Assembly: GCA_021777105.1 (NCBI GenBank)
Contig: JAIQZQ010000091.1
Location: forward strand, 1-64,000
Direction: 5' to 3'
DNA from: Candidatus Anammoxibacter sp.
GTDB taxonomy: Bacteria > Planctomycetota > Brocadiia > Brocadiales > Anammoxibacteraceae
Length of the DNA stretch: 64,000 nt
Below are positions 44,923 through 53,096 of the stretch, piece after piece. A model generated the notes under the pieces. That model saw only the letters and a list, made by a program, of their open reading frames with translations. It made no database searches and was not told the origin of the DNA. The position numbers were made by a program, and so were the translations under genes. How positions within the stretch are numbered: the first letter of the stretch is position 1; every line of letters begins with the position of its first letter.

Positions 44923-45222
44923 TCGGTCGTGAAGCAGGGTAAACCTGGAAATTCTAAGGTTTTAAATATATTACACTGCTAATTCGCAAACTTTAGGCTT
45001 GCTTATATTTTAGGCTCCGCGTAATCAGATAAACGCTTTGTATTGCCGCTGCTTTTATATATGCGAAGATAACGGCAAAAGGCTTTGGTTATATTGAGCC
45101 CAGTGCGGCCTTGCCTAAAAGTGAATGTAAAATGTTGTTAATGCGCCGGCTATGGCGGCTTGTGTTTGTATATCATTGTCGGTAGCCGGCAAGCTAAACA
45201 AAATATTTTTTAGGAGATTCAA
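44923..45222. other. Spacer with a second decayed reb fragment
   Basis: At about 45119-45158, AGTGAATGTAAAATGTTG and GCGCCGGCTATGGCGG match the reb segment coding VNVKVLGDAPAMA, out of frame and without flanks. Nothing else is seen in the 300 bases. Confidence 0.55.
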
Positions 45223-45732
45223 ATGGCTAGTGATAGTTCACTAAACGATCATATTGTAGATTCCGCGAATTTTGTTGTAAATAATAATATAAAGAATGCT
45301 CAAGCGCAAACTACGGCGATGCTTGACGCAGTAATGGCCGAAACTTTAGGCATGCTTATGCATAATGCGGTTACCGCTCAACATAATGGGCAGATGGTAG
45401 GAAGCGCGGCGGTTACCGCCACTTGCGCAAAGATACTATCAGTGCCTCTGCCGGAACCACCGAAACCTGCAAAGCCGAAGAGCCCAAATCTGGTGGGCGC
45501 AAAACCGGAAGCGCCTAGCCCGGGTCCCGGCACAGAGCCGGATGATGCCACATGCGGGGTGCAGGATGCCATTAACCTTTTGAAGAAACTGGAAACTTCA
45601 GATAGTAGTTGCCAAACCATTCAGGAGAATGTGGGAAAAGACTTGCAAAAAATCGAGAGTACTCTTGAAGTCAATCAGAAACCGGCGGCTGCTCCGGCGC
45701 CTGCTCCTGCTCCTGCTCCGGCTCCACTATAA
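45223..45732 (+). CDS. Divergent Reb-like protein with Pro-Ala tail
   Basis: 169 residues. The first 75 follow the Reb layout (SLNDHIVDSANFVVNNNIKN, then ETLGMLMHNAVTAQHNGQMV and SAAVTATCAKIL) but with few identities. A Pro/Lys linker (PLPEPPKPAKPKSPN) leads to a helical part with two cysteines (CGVQDAINLLKKLE, SSCQTIQENVGKDL) and a repeated APAPAPAP end. It probably attaches the ribbon to another component. It is placed between the Reb array and the injection system. Confidence 0.65.
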   Translation: MASDSSLNDHIVDSANFVVNNNIKNAQAQTTAMLDAVMAETLGMLMHNAVTAQHNGQMVGSAAVTATCAKILSVPLPEPPKPAKPKSPNLVGAKPEAPSPGPGTEPDDATCGVQDAINLLKKLETSDSSCQTIQENVGKDLQKIESTLEVNQKPAAAPAPAPAPAPAPL

Positions 45733-45891
45733 TTGGTTAAGCCTGCAAAGCCGTGGAGGGGCGGTTGTTGAAAGACCTGAAAAGGGCGGGCAAAATTAAT
45801 TGCCGGATATTTAGTTTGTATCTGAGATAGCTATATTCAACAAAATAATTTTAATATTTATCAGAAATCTAAAAGGATTAAAGGAGGGAGC

Positions 45892-46269
45892 ATGAGCGAC
45901 AGCAATAATTCTAATGCAGTTGCGATAGAATCACCGACTTCTGAAGAAAAAGCAAAAATAAATTTGCCGTCTGCGATGAAGGAGGCGATTGATGGAAAAG
46001 CTTATCAATCAATAGCTCAGTCTACAGCGATAGCCGTGCAGGACGCTACTGATTATTTAAGAAACATAAGCACCATCAGCTCCACTGCGGTCGGTGTTGC
46101 TATGTCCAGGCTTATCGCGACGGGAGATATGGGCACTTATAATCAGATAGTCACAAGCGCGAGTAATCTTGTTTCAAACGGCGCTCAGGATTTTAAAAAG
46201 GTTGGGGCCAGCGCTGCTGATATTTTAAACAATTTTTCCGGAACCGCGGCTGCCGGCGCTAAACGTTAA
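45892..46269 (+). CDS. Reb-like or Reb-associated helical protein
   Basis: 125 residues, Ala/Ser/Thr-rich and helical like the Reb proteins: AYQSIAQSTAIAVQDATDYL, then ISTISSTAVGVAMSRLI. It lacks the MAFPT start. A good AAAGGAGGGAG ribosome site precedes it. Position right after the reb genes supports a structural partner role; homology is weak. Confidence 0.55.
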   Translation: MSDSNNSNAVAIESPTSEEKAKINLPSAMKEAIDGKAYQSIAQSTAIAVQDATDYLRNISTISSTAVGVAMSRLIATGDMGTYNQIVTSASNLVSNGAQDFKKVGASAADILNNFSGTAAAGAKR

Positions 46270-46476
46270 TATTAAATACCGGACTACAGATTAAAAACGA
46301 AAGAGTTGCCGTTAGTAGGCGTAAATTTAATATAATAATAATTTGTTTACATAAAAAACATAAGGTTTTTCCGGCTTTTTTAACAGGCTTGTATATTTGG
46401 CTGAATTTTACGAAAGCGGGTAGTTATTCGTGTATATAAAATATTCAAACAAGAAAGGCTCTTTTGGAGTTTAATA

Positions 46477-47922
46477 ATGGAACCAAATGATCAACAAGAA
46501 TTGCCGGATTATTTTCAATCTTTAAGATCAAAAGCGGAAATATTTTTTGATGCTTCTTTTTCTGATGTGCAAATTAGCGTAGACCCTGATTCAAGGCTTG
46601 CTGACGCGGTTGCTTATACGTTCGGAAACAAGATTTTTTTTAATCCTGAAGTCTTTAAATTGCGGAAACATAATATTTATGAGCTATTGATTCATGAATT
46701 AACGCATGTTGTCCAGCAAAGTCAAGGCCGGGTTTTGCCTAATACCGTTTGGGCCGGTCGGCTCGGAAACGATAATTCCGAGCTTGAGACTGAAGCGTGG
46801 AAAATGAGCAGAAGCGCGAGTTTTGGAGGTCGATCTTCCTTGCGGTATGCCGGTTCCGGCTCTATGGCGCCTCCGGTAATTCAGAAAGCTGTTTTATTAG
46901 GCGGCAAGCTTATAAAGACAAAAGATAATCTTACCGTTAAGGCTAATAAAGTTCTTGAGCTGATCACCGACGGTGAAACTTGGCTTAATTGGGCAATTGC
47001 CGGACAAGACTCGGTTTTTCCTTTTCCTGACGAACCTGAATTGCTTAAGGGCATTCAAACGGGAAATCATGGAGAGAATGTCATACTGTTAAAAAAGAGC
47101 AAGCTGTTTATCGCCCCTATAAAATTGATGGAGCTGGAAGAGGCCGATCTCAACCAACTTTCATGTTATGAAAACAAGGGAGCCGGCAGCGTTAGCCCTG
47201 AACTTGAAAAAAGCATTTTTGATATTTTTACAAAATATGGCATTGCGGATCAAAATCAACTCGCTCAAACCGACGCTATGCTTGAAGGTTTCGGCTCTAA
47301 AAATGACCCATTATTTCAAACCCTTGATTTAAGTGAAACTATCGCATTACTTGACCTTTATAAGGGATTTGGCCAAACAGAAGATAAAATTAAAATAAAC
47401 GCCGCCGCTTTTGCCTTGGACCAGGCGCCGACACCTTTAGCATTTTCTGATTATGTTTTATTCTATCTTTCCATGGTCAAAAAACTCGCAATTAGCGAGG
47501 ATGAAATAGCTGAAACTGTAAGCGGCAAAGTTGAAAACATACTTAAAAGCTTTAAACCATTCTTGTTCAACATGCTCCGATGCCCGAGGGTAGATAAAAC
47601 ATTAACAATTGATCAAATTGCGCAAACTTTGCAAAATTGGATCGGCAAACAAAATATTGTGGGTTTTTCCCGTATATCATCAGGGGCGCTTCAGGTTGCT
47701 TTAAACATAAACGTTGATAACCCGGAACATTTTGAAAAAAGCATTAAAAGTTACATGGACAAGGCTCAAAATTTTATTCAAAACAATAAGCCCCAAACGC
47801 AAAATACTTCTCAAGACGGTCAAACGGTTTTCTATAGTTATAAAAGTTGGGATGCTGAAGCTGTTTTGGCCCTAAACCAAAGCGGTAATATTACATTGAA
47901 ATCTTATACTATAAAGAGTTAA
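46477..47922 (+). CDS. DUF4157 (eCIS core domain) protein with HELTH motif
   Basis: 481 residues. The first 90 are the DUF4157 domain common in extracellular contractile injection loci: DVQISVDPDSRLADAVAYTF and LIHELTHVVQQSQGR with the zinc-protease HExxH at residues 73-77. The remaining 390 residues are unique, mostly helical, with no recognised toxin fold. Such proteins are often cargo, with the DUF4157 part thought to help loading or self-processing. It is first of the injection-system genes and probably an effector; target unknown. Confidence 0.82.
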   Translation: MEPNDQQELPDYFQSLRSKAEIFFDASFSDVQISVDPDSRLADAVAYTFGNKIFFNPEVFKLRKHNIYELLIHELTHVVQQSQGRVLPNTVWAGRLGNDNSELETEAWKMSRSASFGGRSSLRYAGSGSMAPPVIQKAVLLGGKLIKTKDNLTVKANKVLELITDGETWLNWAIAGQDSVFPFPDEPELLKGIQTGNHGENVILLKKSKLFIAPIKLMELEEADLNQLSCYENKGAGSVSPELEKSIFDIFTKYGIADQNQLAQTDAMLEGFGSKNDPLFQTLDLSETIALLDLYKGFGQTEDKIKINAAAFALDQAPTPLAFSDYVLFYLSMVKKLAISEDEIAETVSGKVENILKSFKPFLFNMLRCPRVDKTLTIDQIAQTLQNWIGKQNIVGFSRISSGALQVALNINVDNPEHFEKSIKSYMDKAQNFIQNNKPQTQNTSQDGQTVFYSYKSWDAEAVLALNQSGNITLKSYTIKS

Positions 47923-47982
47923 GGGCGCTCTGGATATGGATTATTATTATTATTGTTGTTAATTTTTATGGAGGATATATAA

Positions 47983-48738
47983 ATGGCGGAGTCAACAGAG
48001 GTTGAGTATATGGAAGAACAGACTTCTAATACCATTAATGAGCAGGGTGATCCATCTAATGTAAATCCATTTGTTCAGGAGAATCTTGAAAAATCAATAC
48101 AGCAGTTTGAAGTAATACAATCAGCCGCAAGGGAACAGATTCAGTCCGAGGTTAACAAAGTCAAAGATTATATACGCAATTTCAGGGAAACAATTAGCGA
48201 TAATCTAAAGAATATTAAGGGTAACGCAGTGCCGGGCACGACAAATAGCCCTACGCCTTTTGACCTTTTAAGAAAAGCGACGGAGAACACCTCTGCCGGC
48301 ATAGCGCAAAGTTTAAACACCTCGGAAGCGTCCATTCAGGGCGCTATGGATTCAGTAAATAAATCAGCAATGTTTTCGGAAGATGCCGAACGAGGCGTTA
48401 CACAATCTATGATGAGCGTGGATGATGCCATGGCTGATCAACCGCAGGAAGATTCATTAGGCGCATCGCCTGAGCTTACTCCGCATGGCGTTGATCAAAC
48501 ACCGGGCGCTAACGGGCAGCCTGAACCTTCGGCTATTGCCGAAACTCCTGAATCGCCGGATATGAATCAAATGCCTGAAATGCCTGAGCATGATGAACAA
48601 GTGGTTGATTCCGAGGAACCTTTGCAGCCTCAAACTGAATACGAGGAAGATCCCATAAAAAAAGAAGCAGAGGTTTTTGCCGCTATGGAGGAAGTCCTAA
48701 AAGCTCAACGTGAATCTGAAGATAAATTGAAAGATTAG
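47983..48738 (+). CDS. Acidic unknown protein of the injection locus
   Basis: 251 residues. A helical N-terminal half (NLEKSIQQFEVIQSAAREQI, then VKDYIRNFRETISDNLKN) suggests a coiled coil, followed by a Pro/Glu-rich disordered segment (about 145-225) and a final helix (EVFAAMEEVLKAQRESEDKL). Strongly acidic. No family recognised. It may be a chaperone or tether. Confidence 0.65.
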   Translation: MAESTEVEYMEEQTSNTINEQGDPSNVNPFVQENLEKSIQQFEVIQSAAREQIQSEVNKVKDYIRNFRETISDNLKNIKGNAVPGTTNSPTPFDLLRKATENTSAGIAQSLNTSEASIQGAMDSVNKSAMFSEDAERGVTQSMMSVDDAMADQPQEDSLGASPELTPHGVDQTPGANGQPEPSAIAETPESPDMNQMPEMPEHDEQVVDSEEPLQPQTEYEEDPIKKEAEVFAAMEEVLKAQRESEDKLKD

Positions 48739-48801
48739 ACTTGCTCCTTCGCGGTTTTAAACGGTACTCATAAAATTTAGCTATTAAGATAAGGATGGTT
48801 C

Positions 48802-49719
48802 ATGAATCATGTTCAAACAAATGCGGCTCCGGTTAAAATGAGCAACAGTTCAGAGTTTGGCATGTCTTTGCCGGCTGATAATTCCGGCGAAAAGCCGGAA
48901 GATAATAAAACAATTTCTAATAACAAAAAGGCTTTATCCGAACCGGCGCAAGGGTATCTTTATGCTATAGGGGACATTGATCCGGTATTTCCTTCAGTTG
49001 ATATTGAAAAAGAGTTCAATCGCGTAACCGTGCTTTCGAAAAGCGCGGCGTTTGACGATCAATTACTATACGATATCTTAAGCAGGAAACAATACCGTTA
49101 TATCGCGGCTGAGATGCGATGGGTAATGAAAATTAATAAAGTTAATTCCTACCTGATCATTCCTCGCGGCGCCGCGGAGTTGGATGTGTTGATTAATTCT
49201 TTAAAACAGGAACCTGGCAAGGCAACATGCCAGGCGGTCATAGGCCGTCGCGGGAAAGAGGAGTTGACTAAACCAGGCGGCGACGAACGGCTTGTTATCG
49301 TTGATTGCGATCTTTTATACAATGTCGCGTTTGATAAATTTGCTGATTCTATTGCCGATAAAATCGGCGCAGACAAGGTTATAGTTGGCGGTTTGTTTAA
49401 TCAGTTGTTAAATAGAGAAGGAAGCGCCGGCGTTAAAGACGAAGATAGAGCGGTCAACTATATAGCTCTTAAATATTTAGACGCATATAAAATAACGAGC
49501 GAGATGCTGCAATCCGATTCTAAATCGCCAATATATTCTTTTGTAAATGTAGACACAAAATCATCCAGGGTGCAAGGAACGCGGAAAATAGTTGATGTTA
49601 CTTTCAACTATAAGGAACGGGCTACCGGTGAAATTATATGGAAGACAGCTAAGGTCGACACAACAGATTTGTTTCCATTTCTCGTTAAGGGATTTGAAGA
49701 TGATCATCCCAGGCCTTAG
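48802..49719 (+). CDS. PatG C-terminal-like domain protein 1
   Basis: 305 residues. After a 50-residue disordered start, residues 52-300 match the layout of the C-terminal domain of cyanobactin protease PatG: YLYAIGDIDPVFPSVDIEKE, then RYIAAEMRWVMKINKVNSYL, IIPRG, a hydrophobic strand with VIVDCDLLYNV, and GVKDEDRAVNYIALKYLDAY. In PatG this domain accompanies a subtilisin protease; here no protease is attached. Two paralogues follow. Role in the injection system unknown. Confidence 0.65.
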   Translation: MNHVQTNAAPVKMSNSSEFGMSLPADNSGEKPEDNKTISNNKKALSEPAQGYLYAIGDIDPVFPSVDIEKEFNRVTVLSKSAAFDDQLLYDILSRKQYRYIAAEMRWVMKINKVNSYLIIPRGAAELDVLINSLKQEPGKATCQAVIGRRGKEELTKPGGDERLVIVDCDLLYNVAFDKFADSIADKIGADKVIVGGLFNQLLNREGSAGVKDEDRAVNYIALKYLDAYKITSEMLQSDSKSPIYSFVNVDTKSSRVQGTRKIVDVTFNYKERATGEIIWKTAKVDTTDLFPFLVKGFEDDHPRP

Positions 49720-49743
49720 CGGAATGGTTAAAAAGGATGTAAA

Positions 49744-51285
49744 ATGGAAGAGATAAAGGGGGATAAGGATAAGCCTGCTAAAGGCGAAACTCTGTCGATT
49801 AGCAGCGACGAAGTTAAGGCGAATAAAGAGACGGCTACAAAAGATGAAGATAATGCCGCGCCTCCCGCCGGCGCGCCACAAACGGAAGTCAACGATGATA
49901 GCTCTTTTGATAAAAAGGATAAATTAGAGCTTAAAGATGAAAAAATAGAATTAGTTCCTAAGAGTGAAGAGGCGAAATCATCCGTCCTGAACATTAATAG
50001 CGCAATCGTTCCGACGGAAAAAGAAGCGGCATTATCTCCCAAAGAAGCGCCAAACGCAGTAGCTCCCGCGGAAGAAATTGGGGAACCATCCACCAAAGAT
50101 GTAAGCAATAGAGTAGCTCCCGCAGGAAAAGAAGCAGAATCATCCCCCAAAGAAGCGCCAAGCGCGCTAGCTCCTGCGGTAGAAGATGAAGCCTTATCAT
50201 TTAAAGATAAAAAAAGTGAAGTTATGCCCGTGGAACTTGATGTCGAGCCGTCACCTAAAGATGTCAAAAGCGAAATAACGCCGATGAAAGCTGCGCCGGT
50301 TCCGCCGTCCAAAGCTGTAAACAACGAAATAGCTCCTACGGAAGAAACGGTAGTTTCGCCGTCTAAAGATGTAAAAAGCGAAATAGCTACGCCGCCGGTC
50401 GCTAAAGAAAAAGAGCCGTCTCTTAAGGATGAAAAAAACAAAGTTGCCCCGGCGGATAATGGTGAGGAGGATGAAGCCCAATATGTATATGCGGTTGGCC
50501 GTCTTTGCCCAAAGTTTCCATCTCAAAGCGAGAGAAAAGAGTTTGAAATGGCAGCCGCCGGCCTTTCACCGCAGATCTCATCAACATCATTGCCGTTTTA
50601 CGACGTCCTTAGCAAGCCGGATAATTTTTACCTGGCAAAAGCTCTTAGCTGGGTTTTTGAAATTAACGGGATTGCGGCATATATTGTCATTCCACGTGAT
50701 TCTACTCAGTTAAAGACTTTTATAAGCATTCTTGAACAGCCTGAGGATACTTCCCCGGGACTTGATACCCTTGTGGGGGAATTGTGGGCGGGCGCGCCGT
50801 CAACTGAAGCTCTCAACAATAGAGCATTGCCGATAGTTCGGTGTAATCGTATGGAATCCTTTTCCTTCAACACTTATACCGAATATCTGGCTGATCAGAC
50901 GGGCGCGCAATCTACCGCTGTAAAAGGTTTGTTTGAGAATATGCTGCGGCTTACTGATAACTGTGGGCGCTCCGGCGGGCATAGAGCTGTTAATTTTATA
51001 GTCTTTTCCTATATAGATCTATACAAGATTTTAGGCAAAAGTTTATCAACAAACTCCGATACCGCGCAGCCATCAATATTTAGAGGGGTAACCGCAAAAT
51101 CAAAAGAAGCCGACGGGCGAAAAAAAATAGAAGTAGCCTTTAAATTTGAAGACTCGGAAACAACGACGGAAAAGCTCTGGTCTTGCGAAGTGGATGTGAC
51201 TGATCAATATCCATTTATGACGGTCAACCTTGCTGCCGGCGATCCGAAGGCTCTTGAAAATAGCGGAGCCGTTTCGGCGACTTAA
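49744..51285 (+). CDS. PatG C-terminal-like domain protein 2 with long disordered N terminus
   Basis: 513 residues. The first 245 are low-complexity, built from imperfect repeats of about 20 residues rich in Lys, Pro, Ser and Glu (EKEAALSPKEAPNAVAP, GKEAESSPKEAPSALAP). The folded part (about 246-500) begins QYVYAVGRLCPKFPSQSERK and includes LAKALSWVFEINGIAAYIVI, IPRDSTQLK and the SGGHRAVNFIVFSYIDLYKI motif. Gene ends 181 bases before the third copy. The disordered arm is reminiscent of proteins that thread into a tube lumen or link to a surface. Confidence 0.65.
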   Translation: MEEIKGDKDKPAKGETLSISSDEVKANKETATKDEDNAAPPAGAPQTEVNDDSSFDKKDKLELKDEKIELVPKSEEAKSSVLNINSAIVPTEKEAALSPKEAPNAVAPAEEIGEPSTKDVSNRVAPAGKEAESSPKEAPSALAPAVEDEALSFKDKKSEVMPVELDVEPSPKDVKSEITPMKAAPVPPSKAVNNEIAPTEETVVSPSKDVKSEIATPPVAKEKEPSLKDEKNKVAPADNGEEDEAQYVYAVGRLCPKFPSQSERKEFEMAAAGLSPQISSTSLPFYDVLSKPDNFYLAKALSWVFEINGIAAYIVIPRDSTQLKTFISILEQPEDTSPGLDTLVGELWAGAPSTEALNNRALPIVRCNRMESFSFNTYTEYLADQTGAQSTAVKGLFENMLRLTDNCGRSGGHRAVNFIVFSYIDLYKILGKSLSTNSDTAQPSIFRGVTAKSKEADGRKKIEVAFKFEDSETTTEKLWSCEVDVTDQYPFMTVNLAAGDPKALENSGAVSAT

Positions 51286-51295
51286 ATACGGTAAA

Positions 51296-51403
51296 CATGT
51301 TTGCTTTTTACCCTGAAAGGGTTAAATATATTAGCCTAGGGTCAGTGAAGCGCCACCCTGGGAGATTGAATACCAAAATATCATACCCTGAAAGGGTTGC
51401 ATA
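51296..51403. repeat. ACCCTGAAAGGGTT hairpin repeat
   Basis: Two copies of the palindrome ACCCTGAAAGGGTT (51310 and 51385) bracket a CCTAGGGT...ACCCTGGG stem (51334-51362). An interspersed element of a type seen in many environmental bacteria, inserted between two paralogous genes. Confidence 0.7.
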
Positions 51404-51465
51404 AAAATGCGTAATATTTTCGCAGGTGCTTATCCAGACAATTTTCAATTAAAGAGAGGGGAATA

Positions 51466-52449
51466 ATGTCATTGCCGATACCTGCCGCACATCATAGCCT
51501 TTCTCCGGCTGTTAATGACTATCCAAAAAGTAGCGCGCCTGAAAAGTTCACGGTAATGGGTCTAGCGCCGGCTATGACGGTTCGCGCGCGTGGCGTCAGT
51601 TATGCAGTTAACGGCCAAACCGGTAATTATATTTACACTGTAGGCTCTATAGAGGCGGTTTTCCCGTCTCTTAGCGTTGAAAAAGAGTTTTTTCAGTGTA
51701 TGGATGAGGCTGATCTGGGCAAAGGGATTACAAGAGAGGAGCTATTTAAGGTCTTCAGCGCCAAAAGTGAATCCGGCTCTTTTGAGAATATCCATATTGC
51801 CCGGCAAATGATCTGGGTATTCAAGGCCAAAGGGCAAAGTATTTATATCCTTCTCCCTGATACGGACGAAACACTGGAAGACTTTATTGATTCACTTGCG
51901 CTTCCCCCCGACGAGTTATCAGGCCGGGCGGTTATAGGCATTCAGCTCACTGTAACAGGGGAGTTGCCCGAAGGCGATTTATCGCTGCCGATTGTTGCTT
52001 GTATGCAAACGTTTACTATAAATTCCAAGGAATTGATAAAAAGCGTCCGGAATACGCTCATTAATTTAAAACTTGCGCCTCCTTCCGGCAATGAAGCAAC
52101 CAAACTGCTTTTTACGCCAATGATGAAACTGGCGCAAAGCTCGGGGCAAACCGATTCTAAACGAGCCGTTAATTTTGCGATTGTTCGTTGCCCTGACATA
52201 TATTCCGCTATATGGCGAATGTTAAAAGGAGGGTTTGGCGCCGGGGCAAAGGATCCGGCCGGCTTTTCGCTTAATGACGTGCAGGCAAAGCCGTCATCCA
52301 TTCAGGGTAACGGCAAATCATATGATGTTATTTTTTCGTTTCAGGGCAACTCAACCAACCGCGCTATGAAATTATATTGCCGGGTTGATGTTAATGGCAT
52401 GTTCCCGTTTCTGTTAAATGAAATGGAGAGATATTTCGGAGATGTTTGA
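51466..52449 (+). CDS. PatG C-terminal-like domain protein 3
   Basis: 327 residues. Domain at about 54-325: NYIYTVGSIEAVFPSLSVEK, then IARQMIWVFKAKGQSIYILL with LPDTDETLEDF (PRD replaced by PDT), and TDSKRAVNFAIVRCPDIYSA. It is the most diverged of the three. A strong GAGAGGGG ribosome site precedes the ATG. It is directly upstream of the cap gene. Confidence 0.63.
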   Translation: MSLPIPAAHHSLSPAVNDYPKSSAPEKFTVMGLAPAMTVRARGVSYAVNGQTGNYIYTVGSIEAVFPSLSVEKEFFQCMDEADLGKGITREELFKVFSAKSESGSFENIHIARQMIWVFKAKGQSIYILLPDTDETLEDFIDSLALPPDELSGRAVIGIQLTVTGELPEGDLSLPIVACMQTFTINSKELIKSVRNTLINLKLAPPSGNEATKLLFTPMMKLAQSSGQTDSKRAVNFAIVRCPDIYSAIWRMLKGGFGAGAKDPAGFSLNDVQAKPSSIQGNGKSYDVIFSFQGNSTNRAMKLYCRVDVNGMFPFLLNEMERYFGDV

Positions 52450-52481
52450 TGGAGTCCTCCACTCGAAGGCGCTAGCTTATT

Positions 52482-53096
52482 ATGATTGAAACTACCTTGA
52501 AATTAATAGAGGAAAAATTAAATGAATTTTATGCGTTTATTGATGACGTAGAGCCGAACATGGCGGTTCTCTCATCTATTGTAGGCCATGACGGGGCGCC
52601 GCTTTCCGAAAGCAAAGACAAAGTTGTCATATCCGTGGTTAACATAAAAAATGAGAACGCTATCAGCACTTATCAAAGGAGCAGTAATCCGCGAAGAGAT
52701 GATGTCGCGTCTATTGTAAGTCCTCCTCTTTATATAGACCTGTACTTGTTAATTACCGCGAATTTTGAAGGAAACAGGGTCAAGTACCTTGAAGCCCTGA
52801 AATTTATCTCGTACACTATCAGGTTTTTTCAGCAGCACAGATATTTTAATAAAGAGAATCTACCGGGGCTGAACACAGCTCTAAGCCAACTCACATTTAC
52901 GATGGAAAATCTGGATTACCAGCTTTTGAGTCATCTGTTCGGCATGATCGGCGCCAAATACCTGCCGTCGGTTCATTACAAGGTAAGGATGTTTCCTTAT
53001 CAGGAATCTCCTGTTAAATATAAGACGCCTGTTATGAAAGGCGGAAGAAATATGGCTCATATGCCGGTTTTGACGGGTGCCGCTAATGGGGTCTAG
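52482..53096 (+). CDS. Pvc16/Afp16-type cap protein (DUF4255)
   Basis: 204 residues of the DUF4255 family, the tail-terminating cap that sets and seals the end of the sheath and tube. Conserved pieces include KVVISVVNIKNENAIS, SPPLYIDLYLLITANFEG and FISYTIRFFQQHRYFNKEN. Start ATG at 52482. It overlaps the next gene by 11 bases. In other PVC-type clusters this gene is usually last; here it comes before the sheaths. Confidence 0.85.
   Translation: MIETTLKLIEEKLNEFYAFIDDVEPNMAVLSSIVGHDGAPLSESKDKVVISVVNIKNENAISTYQRSSNPRRDDVASIVSPPLYIDLYLLITANFEGNRVKYLEALKFISYTIRFFQQHRYFNKENLPGLNTALSQLTFTMENLDYQLLSHLFGMIGAKYLPSVHYKVRMFPYQESPVKYKTPVMKGGRNMAHMPVLTGAANGV

Noticed and set aside
49728..50441. 237-residue minus-strand frame with Ser/Ala/Phe repeats
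   Set aside because: It mirrors the low-complexity repeat region of the plus-strand gene 49744-51285 and has no ribosome site.
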